Below, in pieces: positions 53,509 to 62,755 of a DNA stretch of 64,000 nt (within the stretch, counting starts at the first letter, position 1; each line of letters begins with the position of its first letter). A model generated the notes under the pieces. It was given only the letters and a program-made list of their open reading frames with translations, did no database searches and was not told where the DNA came from. The translations under genes were made by a program, and so were the position numbers. The DNA is from an uncultured Clostridia bacterium. Lineage in GTDB: Bacteria; Bacillota; Clostridia; Lachnospirales; CAG-274. Location: the NCBI GenBank assembly GCA_947630725.1, contig CANRIS010000010.1, positions 1 to 64,000 of the forward strand, read 5' to 3'.

Positions 53509-53529
53509 AGTTTCAAGGGGAATCGTATT

Positions 53530-54690
53530 ATGACTGTAAAGAATATTGCGGACAAGGCAGTTGATTTTATAAAGCATGAAACGGTGCTGAGCGTTGCGGT
53601 GGCTCTGGCGGTGTTGTCGGCGTTTTTTGTAAGACCCGACAGGGGATATATGGATTATATAGATATGAGGACGCTGTCGCTGCTGTTTTGTCTTATGGCG
53701 GTGACGGCAGGTCTTAAGGAGGCAGGGGCTCTCGATTTTTTGGCTCTGAAAATGCTCGAAAGAGTGCGCGGCATAAAAAGCCTTTTGTTTATACTTGTTA
53801 TGCTTTGCTTTTTTTCGGGTATGATAATAACAAACGATGTGGCTCTGATAGCCTTTATACCCTTTAGCTTTACCGTTTTGAATATGCTCGGTCACAGAGA
53901 AAGAAACAGGCTGCTTGTGCCTCTGACGGCTGCGCAGACTGTGGCAGCCAACTTAGGAAGTATGCTTACGCCCATAGGCAATCCTCAGAATCTCTATTTA
54001 CAGGGCGTTTCGGGGCTTGGCGTAGGTGAGTTTGTGACGCTTATGCTGCCTTATTGCGTTGTATCGTTTTTAATGCTTTCGGCGTGGGTGCTGCTGCGAA
54101 AGGAAAGCGGCGGCATAGAGCTTGACCTGAGCGACAGCATACAAATAAGCTCAAAAAAGAAAATATGTATTTATATAATAGCCTTTTGCGTCTGTCTTAT
54201 GACTGTGGCAAAAATAATCGACTACAGAATATCGTTCCTGATAGTGGCTGTGATCATATTTTTGACAGACAAAAGAATATTCGGGTGGATCGACTATACT
54301 CTGCTTGCAACATTTGCTGCCTTTTTCATATTTATAGGAAATATGGGTCGTCTGCCTGCATTCGGCAGCTTTATAGAGGGAGTTATTTCTGGCAGAGAGT
54401 GTCTGACGGGTGTGCTGTCAAGCCAGATAATAAGCAACGTCCCTGCGGCGCTGCTCCTTTCGGGCTTTACTGACAGCTATAAGCCCCTTATAATAGGCGT
54501 AAACCTAGGCGGCTTGGGTACTCTCATAGCATCAATGGCGAGCCTTATTTCGTTCAAGCTCATAACCCGCCGCAACAAGTTTATACGGGGTATGTATCTG
54601 CTCTATTTTACTGCAATAAACATATTGTTCCTTGTTGTTTTGTCAGTTACATATTATATACTGAGCTTTGTTCTGCCCTACGGCGCATAG
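53530..54690 (+). CDS. ArsB/NhaD/CitMHS-type anion or ion transporter
   Basis: A 386-residue membrane protein with about eleven hydrophobic segments, of the ion-transporter superfamily. MLTPIGNPQNLYL and SQIISNVPAALLLSGF are the paired conserved signatures of ArsB/SLC13-like transporters. The substrate (arsenite, citrate, other anion) cannot be told. ATG 53530 follows AAGGGG. It stands alone between two terminators. Confidence 0.8.
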   Translation: MTVKNIADKAVDFIKHETVLSVAVALAVLSAFFVRPDRGYMDYIDMRTLSLLFCLMAVTAGLKEAGALDFLALKMLERVRGIKSLLFILVMLCFFSGMIITNDVALIAFIPFSFTVLNMLGHRERNRLLVPLTAAQTVAANLGSMLTPIGNPQNLYLQGVSGLGVGEFVTLMLPYCVVSFLMLSAWVLLRKESGGIELDLSDSIQISSKKKICIYIIAFCVCLMTVAKIIDYRISFLIVAVIIFLTDKRIFGWIDYTLLATFAAFFIFIGNMGRLPAFGSFIEGVISGRECLTGVLSSQIISNVPAALLLSGFTDSYKPLIIGVNLGGLGTLIASMASLISFKLITRRNKFIRGMYLLYFTAINILFLVVLSVTYYILSFVLPYGA

Positions 54691-54730
54691 ATGTACAAAA
54701 AATAAAATACAAAATATAAAATATATAAAA

Positions 54731-54776
54731 ATGCCTCCGATTACCGCTTTTATACGGCAACGGAGGCATTTTTTGG
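54731..54776. terminator. bidirectional terminator
   Basis: ATGCCTCCG (54731-54739) pairs with CGGAGGCAT (54761-54769), with T-runs on both strands and a small CCG/CGG hairpin in the loop. It separates the transporter from the convergent esterase. An AT-rich repeat like that at 3861 lies just before it (54695-54730). Confidence 0.88.
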
Positions 54777-54802
54777 ATTATTTGTTTTTCACTGTGTTAA
54801 TA

Positions 54803-56773
54803 TTAATTTGCTGTTTCGGGGTTGAAGTCGCAGACAATATTCAGACTGCCTGTGCTGTAGTCTGTTTCATTGTATGTCACACCGTCATAGTCAATGGATT
54901 CTACATTGAGAGATATGTCGGTGTCGCCGCCGCCGATAACCTTGAAGGTGTATGTTGCAAGGGTTCCGTCAGCAGTCGTGAGAGACGGATCTGCGCTGCC
55001 ATCTGAGCGTATGGAGCCTTTTGCACCCTTGACTTCGGGGCTTACAAGTTCAAGAATATCGGTATCATAATCTATCGTATAGCTTATATTTGATATGCCC
55101 TTGTTGTCCTTTACCTTTACATCTACGTCAAAGGTCTCTCCGAGGCTGTCGTGAAGTGTGGTTTCGGTATCAAGGTAAATACCGAAGCCCTCAGCCGTCT
55201 CAGAATCGGTATTGTCATCCTGTCTGCCCAAGGGTCTGGGATCCGTATAGGGCTTGAGATAATCCGAAAGAGATGTCAGAGTACCTTTTGAGTTGTCGCT
55301 ATAGACAGCCGACTGCGAATTTCCGCTTATGGCCTCTGCCATAAAATAAGCGACCGTGGCGGCGCCGTATGAATTGAGATGGGTGTTGTCTATGCGGTAG
55401 TTTTCGTCAAGGGAGCCGTCCTCTGCAAGATATTCCTTCGTTGTCATATATATGTCGGAATATTGCGCGTGATATGCTCCGTAGGCTTCCGAACCGTCCG
55501 CAGGGCCTCTGCCGAGAGCGGTATATTCATTGTAGGTCATCTGTGTGTTGTCTATGCAGGGGAGGTCAAGCTTTGACGCAAGATCTCTGATGGTCTGAGA
55601 ATAGTTTCCGAAGCCCTTATCCGTCAGGTCGTGTATGTCGCTGCCCTTAAGGGTGTCGCTCACTCTGCTCCTTCTTACTATTGGGGTAGCCAGAATTACA
55701 TTGACTCCCGCAGCCTGAGCAGGCTTTATATAGTTGTTGTAGAGCGAATATGCAAACTGTCCTTCGGTGTCAAGTCCATCGGCTCCCATTGATGCGTTTG
55801 TGAATCTTGCCTCGTCGGAATCCTTTTCGTCATTGTGTCCAAAGGCTATGATGAGGTAGTCTCCATCTTTCCACGTGCTTCTCATAGCGGCGTTGTTGTC
55901 GTTGTTCATAAAGCTCTTTGAGCTTATGCCCGAAACGGCGTAGTTGACAAGGTTGATTTTGTCTGTGTCAAAGTATTTGTCAAATGCCATACCGAAGCCG
56001 TTTCTTATTACGCTGTAATTTCCTCCGTTTTTATAATAGTCCGAGGAGGTATAGGGCGAACCTGTGGAATCGCCTATGAGATAAAGCGTGGGTAGGCTGT
56101 CGTTTAAGCCCGTAGTTTTTTCTTCTCCCTCATATACGGAAATATTCGACACCCAGATTTTGTCGTTATAGCCTGTCGGTGTGGTATCGAAGGAAAGATC
56201 GGCTATGTTGCTTGCCGAAAAGCTCGACTGCGCAAGTCCCTCGCCTACCGAGAGTTTTATTGTCTTTGACGAAAAGTCAAATAAGAACTTTATGGGTACA
56301 AGAGTGTTTTTGGGGAATGTGTCGCCTGTGGGGACGGGGTTGAAGTCGTCTCCGTTTGTTATGAGGACAGCCTCTCCCGTGTTCTTTATGCGGAGCCTTG
56401 CGACTTCTGTTCCGTCAGAGGATACAAGTTTGCAAAGGTTTATGCCCAGTACGGAGGATGCCGCTGTGATGTCTACCGAAACAACTCCCTCGGAGATCTC
56501 TCCCAGATGTGCGCTGAGAGAAACGCTGTCGGTGGGGTCGGTGTCAGTTATTGCGGCGCACATTGTGCCGTTGAGGGTCTCGTGACGGGCAAATGCCTTG
56601 TTGTCGGGTATATTTTTATTTTTTGTAAAGGCTACGGTACCCGGAAGCGGATCGCCTGCTGCTCCCGTTGAAAAGTTTATGTCTATGGGAGTTGTTTCTG
56701 CGCTGTAAGCTGTTATGTTGAGAACCGATAATATCATTGCTATCACCATTAATAAAGAAACTGTTTTTTTCAT
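54803..56773 (-). CDS. secreted SGNH/GDSL esterase (CE12-like rhamnogalacturonan acetylesterase) with cohesin-like tail
   Basis: A 656-residue protein. Signal peptide 1-25; N-terminal beta-sandwich (27-225); SGNH hydrolase domain (228-490) with GDS (S236), FGHND (N314) and DNTHL (D462, H465); then a C-terminal domain (about 528-650) with the beta-rich pattern of cohesins (VDVKVKDNKGISNISYTIDYDTDILEL). CE12-type enzymes remove acetyl groups from rhamnogalacturonan or xylan. Start ATG 56773 gives the signal peptide; GGAGG is 15 bases away, inside the mscL end, which is rather far. It follows mscL by 10 bases. Confidence 0.82.
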   Translation of the reverse strand: MKKTVSLLMVIAMILSVLNITAYSAETTPIDINFSTGAAGDPLPGTVAFTKNKNIPDNKAFARHETLNGTMCAAITDTDPTDSVSLSAHLGEISEGVVSVDITAASSVLGINLCKLVSSDGTEVARLRIKNTGEAVLITNGDDFNPVPTGDTFPKNTLVPIKFLFDFSSKTIKLSVGEGLAQSSFSASNIADLSFDTTPTGYNDKIWVSNISVYEGEEKTTGLNDSLPTLYLIGDSTGSPYTSSDYYKNGGNYSVIRNGFGMAFDKYFDTDKINLVNYAVSGISSKSFMNNDNNAAMRSTWKDGDYLIIAFGHNDEKDSDEARFTNASMGADGLDTEGQFAYSLYNNYIKPAQAAGVNVILATPIVRRSRVSDTLKGSDIHDLTDKGFGNYSQTIRDLASKLDLPCIDNTQMTYNEYTALGRGPADGSEAYGAYHAQYSDIYMTTKEYLAEDGSLDENYRIDNTHLNSYGAATVAYFMAEAISGNSQSAVYSDNSKGTLTSLSDYLKPYTDPRPLGRQDDNTDSETAEGFGIYLDTETTLHDSLGETFDVDVKVKDNKGISNISYTIDYDTDILELVSPEVKGAKGSIRSDGSADPSLTTADGTLATYTFKVIGGGDTDISLNVESIDYDGVTYNETDYSTGSLNIVCDFNPETAN

Positions 56774-56783
56774 TTTTATAATA

Positions 56784-57188
56784 TCACACCTCCGACTGAC
56801 AATAGGGACATTTTGTTGCATCTATGTGTATTTCGGATTTGCAGTAGGGGCAGACCTTTGTTGTGGGAGCGGCAGGAGCCTCCTCCTTTTTGTGGAATTT
56901 GTTTATCGCCTTTATTATCATAAAAAGTACAAAAGCTGTTATAACAAAGTTGATGACTGCGCCCACAAGGGTGCCTATATCGAATATGCCTATTTTGCCT
57001 ACGGCCTGTGCTGCATCGGCTCCGCCCGTAAGAAGTCCTATGAGATAGTTTATAAGGGGCGTGATGATGCAGTCAACGATATTTGTTATTATGGCGTTGA
57101 ATGCGCCGCCTATTACGATACCTACGGACATATCTATCATATTGCCTTTTATGGCAAAGTCCTTAAATTCTTTCAGAAATCCTTTCAT
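56784..57188 (-). CDS. mscL: large-conductance mechanosensitive channel MscL with C-terminal zinc ribbon
   Basis: A 134-residue channel that releases solutes on osmotic downshock. KEFKDFAIKGNMIDMSVGIVIGGAFNAIITNIVDCIITPL is the canonical first helix; the second helix is at about 72-95. The normal C-terminal helix is replaced or extended by a Pro/Ala linker and a zinc ribbon (CPYC…CPYC, 113-131). GGGAGG precedes the ATG. It lies between the SLH protein and the esterase genes on the same strand. Confidence 0.93.
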   Translation of the reverse strand: MKGFLKEFKDFAIKGNMIDMSVGIVIGGAFNAIITNIVDCIITPLINYLIGLLTGGADAAQAVGKIGIFDIGTLVGAVINFVITAFVLFMIIKAINKFHKKEEAPAAPTTKVCPYCKSEIHIDATKCPYCQSEV

Positions 57189-57245
57189 ATATAAATACCT
57201 CCCGTGAAATATGTGCTATGCGCTTTAAGACTTATAAGACCCTTA

Positions 57246-58658
57246 TCATTGTTCGGCGGTCTTTATTATATTGTACATAATGACAGCCGTCTGGGCTCTT
57301 GTGGAATATGCCTTGGGCGAGATGGCTCCGTCCGAACCCTGTACAATGCCTGCCTGTGCCATAACCGCTATGCTGTCGGCAGCATAGGACGAAATCTGAT
57401 TGCTATCTGAGAACGCCGTGAGCTTTTCGGTGTCGGCTGTGGGAAGAATGCCCGGCTTTACGGCTGCAACGGCTCTTTCTGCAAGAACCATCATATCCTG
57501 TCTTGTGATGAAGTCCTCGGGAGCAAATGTGCCGTCCTCATAGCCCTTTGCGATACCTGCGGCTTTTGCGGCTGATATGTATTTTGCATAGTATTTGTCG
57601 GGTCTTACGTCAACAAAGCTGTCCTCGGCGCCTGTTTCTATGCCGAGAGTATTTATAAGCATAATGATGAAGTCTGCTCTTGTTACATTGTTTTTGGGAA
57701 GAAAGCTGCCGTCATTATAGCCGTTCAGTATTCCCTTTGAGGCAAGATAGTTTACCGCCTCGGCAGCCCACGGAGTTTCCGAAAGATCCGAAAAAGCGTA
57801 TTCCTGTACGGTCGGGTCTGCCACTGTCTCCGGCTCCGAAGTGTCGGCCTTGGGAGCCTCATTGTCTGAGGTTATACCTTCTGTGGTGCTTTCGGAGGCA
57901 GTTTCGGTGACGCTGCTGCCCGAGGCTCCTCCTCCGCCGCCCGATGATCCCGATGAGCTTTGAGAGCCTGTTGCGGCTTCTGTCGTTGATTCGGCAGGCG
58001 CTGAGGGCTTGGGTGTTGAGGGGGTGCCCGAAACCTTTACGGTGCAGTTTGTTATATCAACCGGGTTTACGGGGCCTGTCTTTGAGGAGGACAGAGTTGC
58101 GCCGTAGCTGAATATGTTGATCTCGGTTTCGCCGCTGCCTGTTACCTCAAATTCTGCGCTGAAAAGAATGCCGCCGTCTCCTATTTGATAAAGTCCGCCG
58201 CCTCCGCCGTAAGCGCCTGTGAGAGCTATTATCTTCATTTCTCCCAGCTCGGCTGTTGAGCTTACTCCATCGGGGATCTTTTCGATCATGGGAATGCCGT
58301 TTTTGGGATTTACGATGGAGCCTGCGCTGTCAAGAGTGCCGGGGCTCACAAAATAAGATGTATTCGTATCTGAAATGGGGTATGTGACCGCTTTTGAAAT
58401 GTCAGGTTCAAGTGCCCTCTTGAAAACGATCACCGAGGGGTCGTACTGAATATAGAATGTGGTCTGATCTATCTGAGCATTGTCGTTAAGATCGAGATTG
58501 TATTCTACCTCGAAGGTCTTGCCTATGTCGGTGCTGCCGTTAAAGCTGTAGGCAGACTTTGTGGGATAGATGGATGCGCTGCCCTGCGCATATACCGCAG
58601 AAGCGGCGCAAAGACTGATAAGCGCCGTTGTCAGAATGCAAAAAATTTTTTTCTTCAT
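57246..58658 (-). CDS. surface protein with cohesin-like domain and three SLH domains
   Basis: A 470-residue exported protein. Signal peptide 1-24; an N-terminal beta-domain (30-210) with the TFYIQYDPSVIVF pattern of cohesins; a Ser/Thr/Gly-rich linker (212-285); then three SLH repeats (FSDLSETPWAAEAVNYLASKGI; ISAAKAAGIAKGYEDGTF; DSIAVMAQAGIVQG) that bind pyruvylated cell-wall polymer. It is anchored on the cell surface and could hold a dockerin-bearing partner, although no dockerin is in the window. It is the first gene of a three-gene minus-strand group. Confidence 0.85.
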   Translation of the reverse strand: MKKKIFCILTTALISLCAASAVYAQGSASIYPTKSAYSFNGSTDIGKTFEVEYNLDLNDNAQIDQTTFYIQYDPSVIVFKRALEPDISKAVTYPISDTNTSYFVSPGTLDSAGSIVNPKNGIPMIEKIPDGVSSTAELGEMKIIALTGAYGGGGGLYQIGDGGILFSAEFEVTGSGETEINIFSYGATLSSSKTGPVNPVDITNCTVKVSGTPSTPKPSAPAESTTEAATGSQSSSGSSGGGGGASGSSVTETASESTTEGITSDNEAPKADTSEPETVADPTVQEYAFSDLSETPWAAEAVNYLASKGILNGYNDGSFLPKNNVTRADFIIMLINTLGIETGAEDSFVDVRPDKYYAKYISAAKAAGIAKGYEDGTFAPEDFITRQDMMVLAERAVAAVKPGILPTADTEKLTAFSDSNQISSYAADSIAVMAQAGIVQGSDGAISPKAYSTRAQTAVIMYNIIKTAEQ

Positions 58659-58976
58659 ACCTTTCTCCTTTGCTGTTATTTATTTGTTTTGGGCTTTTAT
58701 GCGGGTTTTGGGACAAATGAGGCACAAAGAACAGCGCCGCCGCAAACCGCATAAAACCTTGTGTTTAAGATAATTATATAACGAATGCTTATTTTTTTCA
58801 ACTACATTATTATGCAAACGACAAAAAGTTTTTATCGCCCGGGATTGTCAAAAAAAGTATATCGACAGGCTTAAGATACGAGGGCTTGCTTTTTTGTCGG
58901 ATATGATTTATAATTATAATGAAATTATAGGGGACAGGCGGCAAGGCAGCAAAGAATTTTAAAGGGAGATGAAAAT
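58659..58976. other. intergenic region between divergent genes
   Basis: 318 bases. It contains a 10-base inverted repeat TTTTATGCGG (58695-58704) and CCGCATAAAA (58747-58756) in the leader of the SLH gene, and the candidate promoter of the small plus-strand gene at 58886-58914. No other gene was seen. Confidence 0.6.
58886..58914 (+). promoter_or_regulatory. candidate promoter of the small winged-helix-like gene
   Basis: TTGCTT (58886-58891), 17 bases, TATAAT (58909-58914). The -35 is weak. Confidence 0.45.
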
Positions 58977-59204
58977 ATGAACGAATACGATATGTCCATA
59001 CTTGACAGAATATATCAGTCCTATGTGTGCGGCGGAGACAGTCTCACTTTCAGGCTCAGAAAGGATCCCAAAGCCGACAGAACCATATCTGCCCTTGAAA
59101 GGCTTGAAGGCGAGGGCTATATCAGAATAGTCAGCAAAACCGAGGCGAATATAAGGGCTGCCGTCACAGACAAGGGCATAGCCTACGGAAACAGCGCCGT
59201 TTGA
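58977..59204 (+). CDS. small winged-helix-like protein
   Basis: A 75-residue protein with helix-helix-turn and a wing-like end (DRTISALERLEGEGYIRIVSKTEANIRAAVTDKGIAYG). The pattern 'L..L...GYI....T..G' is that of small DNA-binding regulators or of end domains with a similar fold. AAGGGAG precedes the ATG. It is monocistronic. Function unknown. Confidence 0.65.
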   Translation: MNEYDMSILDRIYQSYVCGGDSLTFRLRKDPKADRTISALERLEGEGYIRIVSKTEANIRAAVTDKGIAYGNSAV

Positions 59205-59213
59205 TTTTTTATC

Positions 59214-59242
59214 TTGACAATCGGGGCGAAATGTGGCATAAT
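59214..59242 (+). promoter_or_regulatory. promoter of tRNA-Pro
   Basis: A perfect TTGACA (59214-59219), 17 bases, CATAAT (59237-59242), eight bases before the tRNA. Confidence 0.88.
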
Positions 59243-59250
59243 GAACAAAG

Positions 59251-59324
59251 CGAAGCGTGGCTCAGCTTGGTAGAGCGCTGCGTTCGGGACGCAGAGGCCG
59301 CAGGTTCAAATCCTGTCGCTTCGA
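59251..59324 (+). tRNA. tRNA-Pro (CGG)
   Basis: 74 bases. Acceptor CGAAGCG/CGCTTCG with discriminator A; D-arm GCTC/GAGC; anticodon arm CTGCG-TTCGGGA-CGCAG giving anticodon CGG (reads CCG); T-arm GCAGG-TTCAAAT-CCTGT. CCA is not encoded. Confidence 0.96.
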
Positions 59325-59329
59325 CTTCT

Positions 59330-59360
59330 AAAGGGATTGCGATTGTCGATCCCTTTTTCT
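59330..59360 (+). terminator. terminator of tRNA-Pro
   Basis: AAAGGGAT (59330-59337) pairs with ATCCCTTT (59349-59356), with TTT following. Confidence 0.8.
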
Positions 59361-59391
59361 GAATAAAAATTTTTTAAGGACAGCACTTAAT

Positions 59392-61173
59392 ATGAGAAAA
59401 CTGATTTTTATACTTATCTTTATTTTTTCTGTGGCCTGTCCGTGGACGGTGACCTTCGGAGCCACTGTTTTTACGGCTCCCATAGACTCCAGACCCGTAT
59501 CCACCGACTATCTTGGCAGACTGGCGGAAATTGCGGGCGACAGCTTTGTATGCGTAGACAAGGACAAGCTGGATTTCTTTTCGGGAAAAGCCGACAAGGA
59601 TCATATAGGCGACAGCAAAGCGGTCAGAGAACAAATATACGATCTGGCAGGCAAAAACAATTCTTCGGACAGCACATTTATTATAAATATGACCTCCTAT
59701 GTTACGGGAGGGCTTGTAGGCAGCCGCTCGGGAGAAAACTACGGCGGTCTGAGGGATTCCCTTAAGGATCTCGAAAAGCTTCTGAGGGATTATCCGCAGC
59801 CAAAATATTATATTAATCTGTCTATGCCGAGGACGTTGCCTGACAGCAGATTCGGCCCCGTGTGGAGCGACAGCAAAATTTATGAGGGGCTTGGCTCTTT
59901 CTATCTCAAAAAAAATCCCGACAGCCCCAAAAAAAGCGAAATTGCCTCAAAATACAGCCATGTGAGCGCTCCTCAGCTCCTTTTGGAATGGTCATATGTA
60001 AAAAATCACGAGGCCATGGGAGAGCTTTCGGACTGGGAGAGGGACTTTCTTGACAATTTCAGAAAAAAGTTTGAGACAAAGGATCCATACAGACAATATC
60101 TCTATAATTACAGACGACCTTATCTGAGGATAGCCGAGCTTGGCTCAGGGATTATGGCGCTGCACAAAAAGGGGCTTGACTTTGAGCTTGTTCTCTCTGT
60201 GGACGATCTGTCGCTGCCCGATTTTATAGTCTATATGAATGATGAAAGTCTTTCGGGCGACAGAATAAAATACAGCTTTGCCCTGAATTATATGGAGAAC
60301 GGCCTCTACGGACAGGCAAAGGACGCATACGGCGTCACGGAGCTTGAAAAGGCACTCACGGGCAGGGGCGACAAGATCAATTTTATATTCGGTACGGACG
60401 AGGTTCCGCAGCTCATATATGCAAGGGATCTGTCTAAAAGAACAGGCATTATACCTGCGGTCAACAAGAAAAATCTCAACGACACCGACAGAGTGGCTGA
60501 CTTTGACGTCAAAAACCCTGCCGAGCTTGTGACAAACTCCCTCAATTTTGTTTCGGTAGGCAAGCGGCGCGCGGTTTCTGCCACGAATCTTTATGTATTC
60601 AACTATGCCGAGGACAAAAGCTTCAGCCGCTGCATAAGTTCTATGGAGGAGGACTGCAAAAACGGCTTTGACGTGGCTCTTATAGAGCTGTATACCCCTT
60701 CGCAGACCGCAAACGGAGAAAACTATCTGTTTAAAAATCTATGGAAAAAGTCCCTCGATGGTGACGACTTCGGCATACACAGTCTGTCGGCATATTCGGC
60801 GTGGAACACATCGGCAAACGCCATAGGGCTTGGAGTGGCAAATGCGGCTGTGGCAAGCATATGCAAGGAGAGAGAAAATACCTCGGAGTTTCAGGAGGCA
60901 AGGCTTAAAATGCTTATTACTCACGCCATAGAGGACGGAGTATACAACTGTGATTCAAAAAGACAGCTATACGGATATTATCCGTATTATGACGAAAACA
61001 ACAGGGACAAGCTCAGAGGACTTTTAGAGGAGAGCAATTTTTCAAAGGTATTTTCACACAGGGAATACAAAACAGACGGCGGCGTATTCAAAACGGGTGA
61101 CGTAAGCCTTGCGGATTGTTTTTATCCATGGGATCGGACATTTGAATGTTATATTGAGGTTAATGTGAAATGA
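59392..61173 (+). CDS. DUF4127 family secreted protein
   Basis: A 593-residue protein with a signal peptide (1-23). PIDSRPVSTDYLG, GTDEVPQLIYARD and AYSAWNTSANAIG are typical of DUF4127, a family of unknown function found in Firmicutes. The charged motif with D and H residues suggests an enzyme, perhaps a metal-dependent one, but no reaction is established. Its stop overlaps the start of the cardiolipin synthase gene (ATGA), so the two may act together on the envelope. Confidence 0.8.
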   Translation: MRKLIFILIFIFSVACPWTVTFGATVFTAPIDSRPVSTDYLGRLAEIAGDSFVCVDKDKLDFFSGKADKDHIGDSKAVREQIYDLAGKNNSSDSTFIINMTSYVTGGLVGSRSGENYGGLRDSLKDLEKLLRDYPQPKYYINLSMPRTLPDSRFGPVWSDSKIYEGLGSFYLKKNPDSPKKSEIASKYSHVSAPQLLLEWSYVKNHEAMGELSDWERDFLDNFRKKFETKDPYRQYLYNYRRPYLRIAELGSGIMALHKKGLDFELVLSVDDLSLPDFIVYMNDESLSGDRIKYSFALNYMENGLYGQAKDAYGVTELEKALTGRGDKINFIFGTDEVPQLIYARDLSKRTGIIPAVNKKNLNDTDRVADFDVKNPAELVTNSLNFVSVGKRRAVSATNLYVFNYAEDKSFSRCISSMEEDCKNGFDVALIELYTPSQTANGENYLFKNLWKKSLDGDDFGIHSLSAYSAWNTSANAIGLGVANAAVASICKERENTSEFQEARLKMLITHAIEDGVYNCDSKRQLYGYYPYYDENNRDKLRGLLEESNFSKVFSHREYKTDGGVFKTGDVSLADCFYPWDRTFECYIEVNVK

Positions 61174-62708
61174 TACTTAAACTTGCATCTAAAATACTTA
61201 AGTTTCTGACAAGCAGAATATTTTTTATACTGATAGCCTTTCTGTTTCAGTTGGGTCTTTATCTGGGCATATTCTTTATGTTCAGAGATTCAACGGTATA
61301 CTTTCTTATTTTTGAAATGATTCTGAGGATCCTTGTTGTTTTATACATCATAAACGACAGCTCCGAACCGTCATTCAAGATAGCGTGGCTTATTGCCATT
61401 GTGTTTCTGCCCTATCTGGGAAGCGTTATTTATTTTCTTATTTCGTGGGGAAACTCAAAAAGCAGAATCAAAAGAAGGCTCGATATGCTTTCAAAAAAGG
61501 CCGAGGGCTATCTGAAGGGCTGCGGCTGCGAGGACAAGCTCAGACAGGAAAGCAGCGGAATAGGCGGCATATGCCGTTATGCGGGCAAGTGGGGCGGGTT
61601 CCCCGTTTATGAAAGCAGAGACGTTAAGTATTATCCTTTGGGAGAAAATTATTTTGAGGATATGCTCACAGAGCTTAAAAAAGCCGAAAAATTTATTTTT
61701 ATAGAGTATTTCATTATTCAGGAGGGAAAAATGTGGAACTCCATACTTGAAATACTTAAGGAAAAGGTAAAACAAGGCGTGGAGGTAAAGGTCATATATG
61801 ACGATCTGGGATGCTTCTTTACGCTGCCGAGAGGCTATAGGAGAACCCTAGAATCCCTCGGCATAGAATGTCGCATATTCAACCCCATAAGAATGGTGCT
61901 GAACATAATATACAACAACCGAAACCACCGAAAAATCTGTGTTATTGACGGAAAGACCGCCTTTACGGGGGGAATAAATCTTGCCGACGAGTATATAAAT
62001 GAGGTCGTGAGATTCGGACACTGGAAGGATACGGGCATAAGGTTTGGAGGAGAGTCGGTATGGAATTATACGGTCGCCTTTCTTATGATGTGGGAGCTTT
62101 GTTCGAGAGGAAAGGCTGAGCTTGACTATAACGCATACAAAACCGAATGTGAGGAGGGTGAAAAAAGCGGCGGCTACATACTGCCGTTTACGGACAGCCC
62201 CTTTGACAAGGAGGTTCTTGCCCAGAATATGTATCTGGACATAATAGAGCGTTCCACAGACTATGTGTATATAACCACGCCTTATCTCATACTTGAAGAA
62301 AAAATGATAAATTCCCTTGTTATGGCAGCCAAAAGGGGCGTTGACGTGAGGATAATGACTCCCCACATACCCGATAAAAAGGCCGTCTTTATGGTGACGC
62401 GTTCAAACTACAAAAGGCTGATAAAGGGAGGAGTAAGGATATTTGAATATACCCCCGGTTTTCTCCACGCAAAGAGCATTGTTTCGGATGACGACAAGGC
62501 TATTGTCGGAAGCATAAATTTAGACTACAGGTCCCTTTATCTCCACTGTGAATGTGGAGTATATATGTACAGAGTGCCTGTGACAGAGGATATAAAGAGA
62601 GATCATATTGAGATAATGAAGGTAAGCGAGGAGATAAGGGACACGAAGGTGCATTTCCCCGTGGGTATAATAAGATCGGTGCTGAATGTTTTTGCGCCCC
62701 TTATGTAG
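61170..62708 (+). CDS. cls: cardiolipin synthase
   Basis: A 512-residue phospholipase-D-family enzyme that joins two phosphatidylglycerols. Two N-terminal membrane helices (about 15-40, 45-90) precede two HKD motifs: NHRKICVIDGKTAFTGG near 253 and HAKSIVSDDDKAIVGSIN near 433. Start overlaps the DUF4127 stop. Length is normal. Confidence 0.95.
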   Translation: MILKLASKILKFLTSRIFFILIAFLFQLGLYLGIFFMFRDSTVYFLIFEMILRILVVLYIINDSSEPSFKIAWLIAIVFLPYLGSVIYFLISWGNSKSRIKRRLDMLSKKAEGYLKGCGCEDKLRQESSGIGGICRYAGKWGGFPVYESRDVKYYPLGENYFEDMLTELKKAEKFIFIEYFIIQEGKMWNSILEILKEKVKQGVEVKVIYDDLGCFFTLPRGYRRTLESLGIECRIFNPIRMVLNIIYNNRNHRKICVIDGKTAFTGGINLADEYINEVVRFGHWKDTGIRFGGESVWNYTVAFLMMWELCSRGKAELDYNAYKTECEEGEKSGGYILPFTDSPFDKEVLAQNMYLDIIERSTDYVYITTPYLILEEKMINSLVMAAKRGVDVRIMTPHIPDKKAVFMVTRSNYKRLIKGGVRIFEYTPGFLHAKSIVSDDDKAIVGSINLDYRSLYLHCECGVYMYRVPVTEDIKRDHIEIMKVSEEIRDTKVHFPVGIIRSVLNVFAPLM

Positions 62709-62755
62709 GTGGGCTTAAACAGGCTTAAACAGGTTAAGTCGGGCTTAAAGGGCTT
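62709..62755. repeat. short direct repeat between cls and yolD
   Basis: GGCTTAAACA is repeated directly at 62713-62732, followed by variants (GGTTAAG, GGCTTAAAG, GGCTTG). It is only 47 bases, at the ends of convergent genes; it is the only separation between them, and no clear terminator is seen. Confidence 0.45.
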
